A program made the position numbers and the translations under genes. Shown here in pieces: positions 7,191 through 14,928 of a stretch of 14,954 nucleotides of DNA. The stretch comes from DAOVDI01 sp965373045 (GTDB lineage: Bacteria > Acidobacteriota > Aminicenantia > Aminicenantales > Aminicenantaceae): positions 1 to 14,954 of the forward strand of contig CBDVEQ010000044.1 of NCBI GenBank assembly GCA_965373045.1. The letters are read 5' to 3'. The notes beneath the pieces are model-generated. The model was not told the origin of the DNA. It searched no databases and saw only the letters and a list, made by a program, of their open reading frames with translations. Numbering within the stretch: the stretch's first letter is position 1; each line of letters starts with the position of its first letter.

Positions 7191-7276
7191 AAGCAAACTC
7201 CTACTCATCATTATAAAAATATTTTCGAGTGAAAGAAAGATTATTTATGTGATATAAAAAGTGCTGGAGGTTTTCT
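7191..7276. promoter_or_regulatory. Divergent promoter region between hutU and the phosphodiesterase gene
   Basis: This 86-base A+T-rich spacer must drive both divergent genes. On the minus strand a perfect TATAAT (7210-7215) is visible, but its -35 side is only TTCTTT-like and it would place the start very close to the hutU ribosome site. On the plus strand TATAAA (7253-7258) is a weak -10 candidate. GGAGG before the ATG at 7277 is the plus-strand ribosome site. No clear operator or riboswitch fold was seen. Confidence 0.3.
7198..7203 (-). promoter_or_regulatory. Ribosome binding site TAGGAG of hutU
   Basis: TAGGAG on the minus strand, seven bases before the ATG at 7190. It sets the urocanase start seven codons inside the longest reading frame. 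Confidence 0.7.
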
Positions 7277-8518
7277 ATGAAAAGAAAAAGTCAAATATTA
7301 ATTATATTCTTGATATGCTCAGCCCTAATGATGTCATGTCGAAAGACACAGAACGATTATGAGATTCTGTTTGTCGGCATAGATGCCCTGGATTGGGAAT
7401 TGATGAATCCTTTGCTGGAACAGGGAAAATTGCCCAACTTTAACCGGTTGAAACGTATGGGGACTTCGGCAAAGATCAATACCAACGAAACAGGGGGGAG
7501 CGCTGTATATTGGACATCGATTGCTACCGGACAGCATGCGGATAAACACGGGATCAGAGGGTTTGTTTATGTTGATCCCGGGACAGGAGAAATCACTCCT
7601 TATACGAGCAATATGAGAAAAACCAAAGCGTTCTGGAATATCTTAAGCGACCAGGGGGATTCGGTAGGGATCATTGGCTGGTACATCAGTTGGCCGGCCG
7701 AGTCAGTGAACGGGTTTATAATATCCTCTTATATGGGAATGAAGGAAGAAGACCAGTCGACCTGGAAAGGGACCATCTATGCCGGGTCTCCGGGAATGGT
7801 GTATCCTGATGAGTTGCAAGCAGAAGTAGATGAATATATCGCTTCTGCAGAAAACATTTATATCCAAAGATTAAGCAAGATAATAAAACCTAAAACTCTT
7901 CTGCTCGACGAGGAAATTATCCGGAGCACAAAGGGCTCCTTTTTAACCGACGAGATCTTTCATGAGGCGGCCATCAACTTGCTTCAAAAAAGAAGGCCCC
8001 GGATGTTTGCCGTGTATTTTTCCTGCTTAGATGTTGTGGGGCACCGTTTTACGCATCCTGATCCGGAAGTCCAAAAAAGTCTGGACAGAATATATGGAAA
8101 GGTACAAAGCAACTATTATCTCTATATGGATGTGGTTTTGGGCCTGTATATGAAAAAAATGCGGAGAAACACAATTCTGATCGTGGCTTCTGATCATGGC
8201 TTGAGAGACAGTGAGCATACTGATGACGGAGTTTTTATGGCGGCCGGTCCGATAATTAAAAAGAATATCTGGTCTGAAGAACATATTAATTTGACGGACA
8301 TATGTCCTACCATTCTCTACCTGCTTGGCTATCCTGTCTCAACCGAGATGGACGGCCGGGTCTATACCGGAGCTGTTAATGATGACTTTCTCATAAATAA
8401 TAAGATAAGGTTCATACCATCCTATGGACGGAGAGAAACGGTCGAAAGCATACCCAAAAAATCGCAGTTTGACGATGATATTGTCCAGCGCCTCAAATCA
8501 CTCGGCTATATCAAATAA
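7277..8518 (+). CDS. Type I phosphodiesterase / alkaline-phosphatase-superfamily lipoprotein
   Basis: A 413-residue exported lipoprotein. Residues 1-20 form a signal sequence ending in the lipobox LMMSC with Cys21. The mature part has the metalloenzyme motifs of the alkaline phosphatase/nucleotide pyrophosphatase superfamily: FVGIDALDW with Asp36, a candidate nucleophile region SAVYWTSIATGQHADKHGI, DVVGH (252-256) and VASDHGLRDSEH with Asp306, His307 and His314. The C-terminus ...IVQRLKSLGYIK resembles the tail of many AP/sulfatase-like proteins in Acidobacteriota-like genomes. It probably hydrolyses a phosphodiester or phosphomonoester on the periplasmic side of a membrane; the substrate cannot be read from sequence. 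GGAGG lies just before the ATG. It stands alone between hutU (divergent) and the efflux operon, with no clear terminator behind it. Confidence 0.88.
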   Translation: MKRKSQILIIFLICSALMMSCRKTQNDYEILFVGIDALDWELMNPLLEQGKLPNFNRLKRMGTSAKINTNETGGSAVYWTSIATGQHADKHGIRGFVYVDPGTGEITPYTSNMRKTKAFWNILSDQGDSVGIIGWYISWPAESVNGFIISSYMGMKEEDQSTWKGTIYAGSPGMVYPDELQAEVDEYIASAENIYIQRLSKIIKPKTLLLDEEIIRSTKGSFLTDEIFHEAAINLLQKRRPRMFAVYFSCLDVVGHRFTHPDPEVQKSLDRIYGKVQSNYYLYMDVVLGLYMKKMRRNTILIVASDHGLRDSEHTDDGVFMAAGPIIKKNIWSEEHINLTDICPTILYLLGYPVSTEMDGRVYTGAVNDDFLINNKIRFIPSYGRRETVESIPKKSQFDDDIVQRLKSLGYIK

Positions 8519-8581
8519 CTCATACCTTAAAACTAAAATATTCTACGAACGTATATTATCGTAATAACCTGCCTGCTTGCT

Positions 8582-8605
8582 TGACAATCCGGGTAGAACT
8601 TGTCA
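8582..8605. repeat. Inverted repeat TGACAA-N12-TTGTCA, candidate operator
   Basis: TGACAA (8582-8587) is the exact reverse complement of TTGTCA (8600-8605), with 12 bases between. The left arm overlaps the TTGACA -35 candidate. A dimeric repressor of the TetR or MarR type could bind here and block the efflux promoter; this is inferred from arrangement only. Confidence 0.4.
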
Positions 8606-8608
8606 CTA

Positions 8609-8643
8609 TATACTGGTGAGTTTTATAGCTATACTAATGAGTT
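8609..8643 (+). repeat. 14-base direct repeat at 21-base period, candidate regulator site
   Basis: TATACTGGTGAGTT (8609-8622) and TATACTAATGAGTT (8630-8643) agree at 12 of 14 bases, with only the central two differing. The 21-base period is two helical turns, so both copies face the same side of the DNA, as in paired half-sites of response regulators or LytTR-type activators. Confidence 0.5.
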
Positions 8644-8656
8644 CAATAAATGAACT
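8640..8656. repeat. Inverted repeat AGTTCA-ATAAA-TGAACT
   Basis: A perfect 6-bp inverted repeat with a 5-base loop that overlaps the end of the second direct-repeat copy. It could be part of an operator or a small hairpin in the leader of the efflux mRNA. No T-tract follows, so it is not a terminator. Confidence 0.35.
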
Positions 8657-8722
8657 ATTCAGTTGCCTAACAAAATCGATCTTATGGCAGTAGGCCCAGG
8701 CTGGAAAAGGAAGGCATAGCAA

Positions 8723-10117
8723 ATGCAAAATGATTTGAAGAAGAAAAATAATAAAAAAGGGAGACATAGACAAATTTTCATTGTTTTGATGATCATCCTT
8801 TTAATTTCCTCCCTGTCAGCTGCGCAAGATGCTTCAGTCCGCGAATTCGGTCTGGAGGATGTGCGGAAATTTGCTGTCAGCCACAGTTATGACAGCAAAA
8901 AAACGCAGTTCGATATCCTTGCGGCGAAGAAAAAGTTAAAAGAGATGATCGCAACCGGTCTACCGCAGATCAATTCAACCCTTGGCTATATGAACAATCT
9001 TGAACTGACAACCATGTTGATTCCCAATTTTTTTGAGGGGAAATTTGATGAAAAAATCGCTGTCCAGTTCGGCACTCAGCATAACCTCAATGTCAATTTC
9101 AGTTTAAGCCAGCTTCTATTTAATGGAAGTTATTTTGTCGGGCTTCAGACTTCGAGTATCTATCGGCAGTTGGCTGACCAGAACCATGAGCGGACGTTAA
9201 TGAATGTACTGGAGACCGTCACAAATACTTATTATATGATCCTTGTTTCTGATGAGAGTGAGAAGATACTCAATACAAGCCTGGCCAACCTGGAAAAGAC
9301 TCACTACGAGATCAGGGAAATGTACAAGGAGGGTTTCCTGGAAGAGACCGATGCCGATCTGATCCAGATATCGGTTACCAGGATAATGAACAATCTACAG
9401 GCGATTAGAAGGAATAAAGAAATAGGATATAAACTTCTGAAATTCCAGATGGGTCTGGATCTTGAAGAAAAGATCGTGCTTAAAGAAAGACTGGAAGACA
9501 TCCTTCAAAAAATTGACGTGGAACAGGCTTCTGAAGGCGAATTTAAATTAGAAAATAACATCGACTTCAAACTGATGTCTACTCAGGAAAAACTCTCTGA
9601 AATGGCTCTTAAAAACGAAAAGGCCAAATATCTGCCCACCATAACAGCCTTTTACACTTTTCAGTGGAACGCGATGCGGGATGCTTTCAACTTCTTCAGT
9701 TCCAAGGAAAAGTGGTACAGGATGCAGGTCCTTGGTGTCAATATAAGTATTCCCATCTTTCAAAGCGGCAGGCAGAGCGCCAAAGTTCAGCAGGCATCCA
9801 TTTCACTCCAACAGGCACGGAATGCGAAGAGGCAGGCTTCTCAAGGCCTTGTTCTGGAAGCGGCAAGAACCAAGGCTGCGATCGATTCCGCCTATGAAAA
9901 TTATTTAAACACACAAGAAAATATGCATCTGTCGAAAAAAGTTTATGATGTTACCTTGATCAAATATAAGGAAGGGGTTGCATCAAGCATGGATCTGACT
10001 CAGGCCCATGATAAATTTCTGATGTCTCAATCAGAGTATATTCAGGCCCTGTCCGGGCTTCTTAGTGCAAAAAATAAACTGGACAGGCTCAATAATAATT
10101 ATGAAAGTTTTGATTAA
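8723..10117 (+). CDS. TolC-family outer-membrane efflux protein
   Basis: A 464-residue outer-membrane channel component. A basic n-region (KKKNNKKGRHR) and hydrophobic core at about 17-31 end in SLSAAQDA, a signal peptidase I type site near residue 34. The mature part shows the two repeated outer-membrane-efflux-protein halves (about 45-235 and 260-455) made of long amphipathic helices, for example FDILAAKKKLKEMIATGLPQINSTLGY in the first and YLPTITAFYTFQW plus VYDVTLIKYKEGVASSMDLTQAHDKFL in the second. The LPQINSTLGY-type and YKEGVASSMDL motifs are typical of the family. It is the first gene of a three-gene pump operon; its stop codon overlaps the ribosome site of the adaptor gene. It would form the trimeric exit duct for the RND transporter. 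The exported substrate is unknown. Confidence 0.94.
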   Translation: MQNDLKKKNNKKGRHRQIFIVLMIILLISSLSAAQDASVREFGLEDVRKFAVSHSYDSKKTQFDILAAKKKLKEMIATGLPQINSTLGYMNNLELTTMLIPNFFEGKFDEKIAVQFGTQHNLNVNFSLSQLLFNGSYFVGLQTSSIYRQLADQNHERTLMNVLETVTNTYYMILVSDESEKILNTSLANLEKTHYEIREMYKEGFLEETDADLIQISVTRIMNNLQAIRRNKEIGYKLLKFQMGLDLEEKIVLKERLEDILQKIDVEQASEGEFKLENNIDFKLMSTQEKLSEMALKNEKAKYLPTITAFYTFQWNAMRDAFNFFSSKEKWYRMQVLGVNISIPIFQSGRQSAKVQQASISLQQARNAKRQASQGLVLEAARTKAAIDSAYENYLNTQENMHLSKKVYDVTLIKYKEGVASSMDLTQAHDKFLMSQSEYIQALSGLLSAKNKLDRLNNNYESFD

Positions 10118-10121
10118 AGGA
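10116..10121 (+). promoter_or_regulatory. Ribosome binding site AAAGGA of the adaptor gene
   Basis: AAAGGA overlaps the TAA stop of the TolC gene and is nine bases before the ATG at 10131. It supports this start over in-frame ATGs at 10065 and 10101, because the protein then begins directly with a lipoprotein signal sequence. Confidence 0.65.
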
Positions 10122-10130
10122 CAAAAGATC

Positions 10131-11261
10131 ATGAAAAAAAGTAAATATGCGGTTCTTTTAGGAATATTTTTGATTTTTACAGCCTGTGGTCCAAGAGGAG
10201 AGCAAGCAAAGTTATCCAAGCTTGAAAGCAAAAGAGATTTGCTGACAGAAAAGATAGATGCGCTAAAACAGAAAATCGCTCTGGAAAATAAATCAGCTTC
10301 CAAGATCGAGAAGGTCATGAATGTCAAGATAGCTCAAATTGAAAAAACCGAATTCCGGCATTTTATCCAGGTACAGGGAAATATCGAATCGGATAACAAT
10401 ATTCTTGTGGCTCCACAGTCCTCGGGAATTGTTAAAAAGATTTATGTGACAGCCGGAGAATCTGTGAAAAAAGGGCAGCTTCTGGCAGAACTGGACAGGT
10501 CGATACTTGAAAGCAGTATTACTGAGCTCGAGGGTGGACTGGAGCTGGCAAAAACCATCTTTGAAAGGCAACAGCGGCTGTGGAGTAAGAATATCGGAAG
10601 TGAGATTCAATACCTCCAGGCCAAAAACAATAAGGAAAGCCTTGAAAGGAAACTGGCCACTCTGCAGGAACAGGCTAAATTGACCAGGATCTATGCTCCC
10701 CTTTCAGGAACGATCGATCAGGTTCTGATCAAAGAAGGCGAAATGGCTGCAGCAGGCATGGGTGCCATCCGGGTAGTTCAATTGTCCAATCTGAAAATAA
10801 AAGTCGACCTATCCGAGGTCTATATTGCGAAGGTAAAGAAACAAGATCCGGTGAGAGTCAACATCCCTGTCGCCGGGAAAGAGATCGATCTAAAGATCGA
10901 TGCGGTCTCTCAGGTCATCGATCCCAAAGACCGGACCTTTCAAGTAGAGATCAAGATTCCCAGAAGAGAAACCGGAATAAAGCCAAATATGCTTGCAGTC
11001 CTGAAAATAAATGACTATTCCAATTCTGAAGCACTGACCGTTCCTGTGAACATTATCCATGAGACCGGGAAAGAAAGGTTTCTCTTTGTTGCCTCCCGGA
11101 CCAATGGCGATTGGATCACTGAAAAGAGGATCGTTACAACCGGCAGAAATTATAACGGACGTGTTGAAATCCTATCCGGACTTCAAGATGGTGAATATGT
11201 CGTGATATTTGGATATCAGAATCTTGCAGACGGGCAAAAATTGGCTGTTTATGACGAGTGA
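10131..11261 (+). CDS. RND efflux periplasmic adaptor lipoprotein (HlyD/MFP family)
   Basis: A 376-residue membrane-fusion protein. Residues 1-18 are a lipoprotein signal ending in the lipobox FTAC with Cys19, so it is anchored by lipid in the periplasm. An unusual heptad-rich coiled coil (about 27-55, LSKLESKRDLLTEKIDALKQ) lies between the lipid anchor and the core. Then come the first lipoyl-like half (LVAPQSSGIVKKIYVTAGESV, 92-112), the alpha-hairpin (about 125-185), the second lipoyl half (IYAPLSGTIDQVLIKEGE, 187-204), a beta-barrel (about 222-292) and a membrane-proximal domain (about 300-376) ending in GLQDGEYVVIFGYQNLADGQKL. It bridges the RND permease to the TolC channel. The gene begins 13 bases after the TolC stop. 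Confidence 0.94.
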   Translation: MKKSKYAVLLGIFLIFTACGPRGEQAKLSKLESKRDLLTEKIDALKQKIALENKSASKIEKVMNVKIAQIEKTEFRHFIQVQGNIESDNNILVAPQSSGIVKKIYVTAGESVKKGQLLAELDRSILESSITELEGGLELAKTIFERQQRLWSKNIGSEIQYLQAKNNKESLERKLATLQEQAKLTRIYAPLSGTIDQVLIKEGEMAAAGMGAIRVVQLSNLKIKVDLSEVYIAKVKKQDPVRVNIPVAGKEIDLKIDAVSQVIDPKDRTFQVEIKIPRRETGIKPNMLAVLKINDYSNSEALTVPVNIIHETGKERFLFVASRTNGDWITEKRIVTTGRNYNGRVEILSGLQDGEYVVIFGYQNLADGQKLAVYDE

Positions 11262-11275
11262 AAAAGAGCGAAAAA

Positions 11276-14200
11276 ATGAAATTTAAAGAATTCAAGCTTA
11301 CCAATCTTTCAATAGCAAACAGAACAACCGTATACATTTTTACGGTCATTCTGGTCATTTTCGGGATCATGCAGTATAACAGCACTCCAAAGGAGAAGTT
11401 CCCGGAGATCGTATTTCCCTATTTTATGGTCGGCACCATCCAACCTGGAACATCTCCCGCTGATATGGAAAACCTAATCACACGCAAGCTCGAAAAACAT
11501 CTTAAAGGTATCGATGGAGTCAAAAAGATCAGCAGCAATTCCATTCAGGATTTTTCTTCTATTTTTATCGAATTTGAAATGACTGCTGATGAGATGCAGG
11601 CCTATCTTGATGTCCGCCAGGCAGTGGATGACGCGCGATCGGAATTGCCATCGGATCTATTCCGGGATCCTGATGTTACCAGAATCAACCTGTCCGAGAT
11701 ACCGATCCTGTTTATAAATCTGTCGGGTGATCTGGGCCTGGTAAGGCTTAAACAGATCGCTGAAACCCTCCAGGATGAGATTGAGGGATTGGAAGAGATC
11801 ACCAGGGCTGATATTGTCGGAGCTCTTGATAGAGAGATCCAGATCAATGTTGATCTATATAAGATGCAGGCAGCTGGCCTGTCTTTTTATACCATTCAAA
11901 ACGCAGTAGCATTGGAAAACCTGACGATCTCCGGTGGACAGGTGGATACTGACGGGATGAGAAGAAACCTGCGAGTTGTCGGAGAATTTACCAATATCGA
12001 TCAGATCCGTAATATCCAGTTACAGCGTGGGATCTATATAAAAGATATCGCTGAAGTTGTGGATGGCTATAAAGACAGAGAGAGTTATTCGCGGCTGAAT
12101 GGTCTGGATGTTGTGACATTGAATATTGTAAAAAAGAGCGGAAAAAATCTCATCTATGCTGTCGAAAAAATCAAGGTTATTGTTGAAGAACTCCAGAAAA
12201 CCGCCCCTGAAAACCTTATCATTACCATGACCGGCGACAGCAGTACGCAGACTAAAAACAGTGTCAACGATCTTTTTAATACGGTCATTCTGGGATTTAT
12301 TGTTGTTTTTTTTGTCCTTATGTTTTTTATGGGTGAGGCCAATGCGCTTTTTGTGGGGATTGCCATTCCCATGTCTATTGTTTTCGCCTTCATATTTATT
12401 CCAGTAGTCGGTTTTACTTTAAATATGATTGTTCTTATGTCCTTTATTCTTGTATTGGGAATAGTGGTGGATAATTCCATTGTAGTTGTGGAGAATGCCT
12501 ATCGTCATTTCACGACGACTCCGGGTCTTTCTATTGAATCTGCCACAAAACGGGGGGTTGGAGAGGTGGCGACGGCCGTTTTTACCGGGACGTTGACCAC
12601 GATGGCTCCTTTTTTCCCTTTGATGTTCATGCCTGGAATTTTTGGTAAATTTATGTCTTTTCTGCCTGTTGCTATCATCATCACTCTGACAGCGTCCATG
12701 CTGGTCGCCTATGTGATGAACCCGGTCTTTGCCGTGTCTTTCATGAAGCGCCCTCCGGCATATGAGCAATCGGCTGGCCGCTGGAAAATCAGAAGAAAAA
12801 CATTGATCATTTTATCTTCAGCGGCTGTTTTGGCGGCCCTTTTTTATGCAACGGGAAACAGGCTGCCGGCAAACTTGCTGGTGTTCGGAATCTCTATCTA
12901 CTTTCTGTCCAAGTATGTGCTCCGCTTTCTTATCGCTAAATTTCAGCGTTATGTTCTGCCCGTTTTTATGAATACTTACGACAAAATATTGACATTTATT
13001 CTTAAAGGCAAACGGCCGTACGGTGTAATTGCAGGAATCGTTCTTTTTATGTTTTTTTCTATAATACTTCTTGGAATAAGAACACCAAAAGTTGTATTTA
13101 TGCCCGGAGGGGATCCAAACAATCTGTTTGTATACATCACAATGCCTGAAGGAACCCACATAGATGTCACAGACCGTATCTGCAGACAGGTCGAAGAGAG
13201 GGTATTTAAGGTTATCGGACGGAACAATCCAGATGTAGAATCTATTGTTTCTAATGTTGCCTCGAATGCAGGCAGCGGTATGTTTGAGCGGTTTACTCAA
13301 GACAAGCTGGCAAAAGTAACAATATCTTTTGTGGAATACAAGTACAGGACAGGTAAACGAACCAGGGATTACATGCGTGATCTTAGGAGCGAGCTGACCG
13401 GGATCCCGGGCGCCGAGATTAGGATCGACCGTGAAGCAATGGGTCCGCCGGCAGGAAAACCCATTAATATGGAGATCAGCGGAGATGATATCGATGAATT
13501 GATCTCCATCTCTGAAAGGCTTGAGAAATTCGTAAATTCACTGAATATTCAGGGTATCGAAGAACTGAAAAGCAGCATGGAGGTCAGCAAGCCGGAACTC
13601 ATACTGAATATTGACCGGGACAAAGCCAATCGTCTGGGCATCAGCACTGCTCAAGTAGGGATGGCTCTCCGGACTTCGATCTACGGGACAGAAATATCAA
13701 AATTCAGGGAAGGTGAGGAAGAATATCCCGTCATGGTCAGACTGGACAAAAAATACAGGGATGATCTTGATGTCTTGCTCAGCCAGACGATTTCCGTGTC
13801 CGAGAGAGACAGTCGTGTGCCCAAAGAGATCCCGATGTCAACCATCGCCCAGGTGGAAAACCGCACCAGCTACGGCGGGATCACGAGGCTTGATAATAAG
13901 AGGGTCATTACTCTTTCCTCCAATGTGCTGTTCGGATACAACGCCAACGAGATCATCAGGAAGATCAGCCGGCAGCTTCATAAATTTGAACTGAAAGATG
14001 GATATTCCGTCAAGTTTACAGGCGAACAGGACATGCAAGCTGAGACCGGGAACTATATGGTCAAAGCCCTTTTTATCGCTATTGCCTTGATCCTGATCAT
14101 CCTGGTTGCGCAGTTCAACAGCCTGTCCAAGCCGCTGATCATTATCGTCCAGGTCTTTTTCAGTTTTACCGGAGTCTTTCTCGGATTTGCCATCTTCAGG

Positions 14201-14599
14201 TTGGATATATCTATCATGATGACAGGAATGGGGATCATTGCAGTGGCAGGTATCGTTGTTAAAAACGGGATCATTATCATCGATTATACAGATAAGCTGA
14301 TTGCCGGAGGGCAGGATAAGGTCAAGGCTATAATCCTGGGTGGGAAAACGCGTTTAACACCTGTCCTGCTGACAGCTTTGTCCACCATTCTCGGGCTGCT
14401 TCCATTGGCCATCGGGCTGAATATAAACTTTGTGACGCTTTTTAGAGACTTGAATCCCCAGTTTTACTTAGGAGGGGACAACGCTGCTTTCTGGAATCCG
14501 CTGGCCATGACCATCATTTTTGGCCTGTCCTTTGCCACTGTCCTGACATTGTTGGTTTTGCCGGCTATGTATAAGATTATCTATGCCAGAAAGCATTAA
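11276..14599 (+). CDS. RND-family efflux transporter permease
   Basis: A 1107-residue inner-membrane proton-driven exporter of the AcrB/MMPL-like RND superfamily. TM1 is at about 18-35, followed by a large periplasmic porter loop. Five further helices include the proton-relay helix VLGIVVDNSIVVVENAYRHF. A second half begins near ILKGKRPYGVIAGIVLFMF, with another periplasmic loop and helices containing VAGIVVKNGIIIIDYTDKL. Asp399 matches the AcrB Asp407 position, the next residue is Asn400 where AcrB has Asp408, and Lys996 matches Lys940. The length of over 1000 residues and the two-fold repeat are normal for the family. The start is uncertain: a GTG at 11258 overlaps the adaptor stop by four bases and would add six residues, but MKFKEFKLTN at 11276 is the usual family N-terminus. 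The third gene of the pump operon; the substrate could be a drug, lipid, metal or metabolite. Confidence 0.95.
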   Translation: MKFKEFKLTNLSIANRTTVYIFTVILVIFGIMQYNSTPKEKFPEIVFPYFMVGTIQPGTSPADMENLITRKLEKHLKGIDGVKKISSNSIQDFSSIFIEFEMTADEMQAYLDVRQAVDDARSELPSDLFRDPDVTRINLSEIPILFINLSGDLGLVRLKQIAETLQDEIEGLEEITRADIVGALDREIQINVDLYKMQAAGLSFYTIQNAVALENLTISGGQVDTDGMRRNLRVVGEFTNIDQIRNIQLQRGIYIKDIAEVVDGYKDRESYSRLNGLDVVTLNIVKKSGKNLIYAVEKIKVIVEELQKTAPENLIITMTGDSSTQTKNSVNDLFNTVILGFIVVFFVLMFFMGEANALFVGIAIPMSIVFAFIFIPVVGFTLNMIVLMSFILVLGIVVDNSIVVVENAYRHFTTTPGLSIESATKRGVGEVATAVFTGTLTTMAPFFPLMFMPGIFGKFMSFLPVAIIITLTASMLVAYVMNPVFAVSFMKRPPAYEQSAGRWKIRRKTLIILSSAAVLAALFYATGNRLPANLLVFGISIYFLSKYVLRFLIAKFQRYVLPVFMNTYDKILTFILKGKRPYGVIAGIVLFMFFSIILLGIRTPKVVFMPGGDPNNLFVYITMPEGTHIDVTDRICRQVEERVFKVIGRNNPDVESIVSNVASNAGSGMFERFTQDKLAKVTISFVEYKYRTGKRTRDYMRDLRSELTGIPGAEIRIDREAMGPPAGKPINMEISGDDIDELISISERLEKFVNSLNIQGIEELKSSMEVSKPELILNIDRDKANRLGISTAQVGMALRTSIYGTEISKFREGEEEYPVMVRLDKKYRDDLDVLLSQTISVSERDSRVPKEIPMSTIAQVENRTSYGGITRLDNKRVITLSSNVLFGYNANEIIRKISRQLHKFELKDGYSVKFTGEQDMQAETGNYMVKALFIAIALILIILVAQFNSLSKPLIIIVQVFFSFTGVFLGFAIFRLDISIMMTGMGIIAVAGIVVKNGIIIIDYTDKLIAGGQDKVKAIILGGKTRLTPVLLTALSTILGLLPLAIGLNINFVTLFRDLNPQFYLGGDNAAFWNPLAMTIIFGLSFATVLTLLVLPAMYKIIYARKH

Positions 14600-14708
14600 A
14601 ACCATTTGCCTCGTTTATCTCGTTCATACCGTCCTTCACCATTCTTTGTTTTTTGGTTTTATACGTGATATATTTATTATATGAGGTTATTTGGTTTTTT
14701 AACATGGA

Positions 14709-14724
14709 TTATTCACGGGTTGAG
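14709..14724. repeat. 16-bp direct repeat, copy 1
   Basis: TTATTCACGGGTTGAG, matching copy 2 at 14913-14928 with one T/C difference. The copies are 204 bases apart. Confidence 0.6.
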
Positions 14725-14790
14725 GAGAGGCCAAAGGCCAATGCAAAAGAGGCCCAAAGCAACTTAGCCCAAAGTCATTTAATTTACGTC

Positions 14791-14810
14791 ATTCCCGTGG
14801 AAACGGGAAT
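14791..14810. repeat. dRS3-like 20-bp palindrome
   Basis: ATTCCCGTGGAAACGGGAAT has an 8-bp perfect stem and a 4-base loop and fits the ATTCCC-N8-GGGAAT pattern known as dRS3 in Neisseria. With its GTC and CCAG flanks it looks like the GTCATTCCCG...CGGGAATCCAG repeats scattered in many proteobacterial and related genomes. No T-tract follows, so it is a repeat rather than a classical terminator. Confidence 0.65.
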
Positions 14811-14912
14811 CCAGATTAACGGGATGAACAAGAGTAACGAAACAAACGGGACAACCTCAACCCTTTTTTTCAACGTATCGACAATTTTTATAAATAATTC
14901 AGAGAGCCTGCT

Positions 14913-14928
14913 TTATTCACGGGTCGAG
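14913..14928. repeat. 16-bp direct repeat, copy 2
   Basis: TTATTCACGGGTCGAG, one base different from copy 1 at 14709-14724. It is followed by ATTGCCGTAGCTGCGAGGAG, which recalls common dispersed intergenic repeats, and the window ends inside this stretch. Confidence 0.6.

Larger units (their letters stand above)
8519..8722 (+). promoter_or_regulatory. Upstream regulatory region of the RND efflux operon
   Basis: This 204-base non-coding gap contains TTGACA at 8581-8586, TATATA at 8607-8612 and TATACT at 8609-8614 and again at 8630-8635. The spacing from TTGACA to TATATA is 20 bases, longer than ideal for sigma-70, so the exact promoter is uncertain. The gap also carries the direct and inverted repeats listed separately. 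The TolC gene has a good ribosome site, AGGAAGG at 8708-8714, eight bases before its ATG. No Rho-independent terminator for the preceding gene was seen. Confidence 0.45.
14609..14840. repeat. Imperfect long-range inverted repeat bounding a possible non-autonomous element
   Basis: The reverse complement of 14611-14630 (GGTATGAACGAGATAAACGA) matches 14821-14840 (GGGATGAACAAGAGTAACGA) at 16 of 20 bases. The segment between contains the palindrome and one copy of the direct repeat. The arms could be degenerate terminal inverted repeats, or simply two opposite copies of an A-rich ATGAAC/AACGA-type simple repeat. Confidence 0.35.

Noticed and set aside
7191..7276. Riboswitch or hut operator upstream of hutU
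   Set aside because: The spacer is too short and A+T-rich, with no strong palindrome or stem array.
8545..8566. Terminator after the phosphodiesterase gene
   Set aside because: Only a 5-bp TACGA/TCGTA arm pair with a 10-base loop and no T-tract.
8637..8693. Possible 18-codon leader peptide upstream of the TolC gene
   Set aside because: It has no ribosome site and overlaps the repeat cluster; nothing suggests attenuation.
12818..13300. 160-codon minus-strand reading frame opposite the RND permease
   Set aside because: Antisense to membrane and porter segments of a clear RND protein; no recognisable domain.
14791..14810. Rho-independent terminator for the efflux operon
   Set aside because: The stem is perfect, but no T-tract follows and the pattern fits a dispersed repeat family better; it is also 190 bases past the stop.
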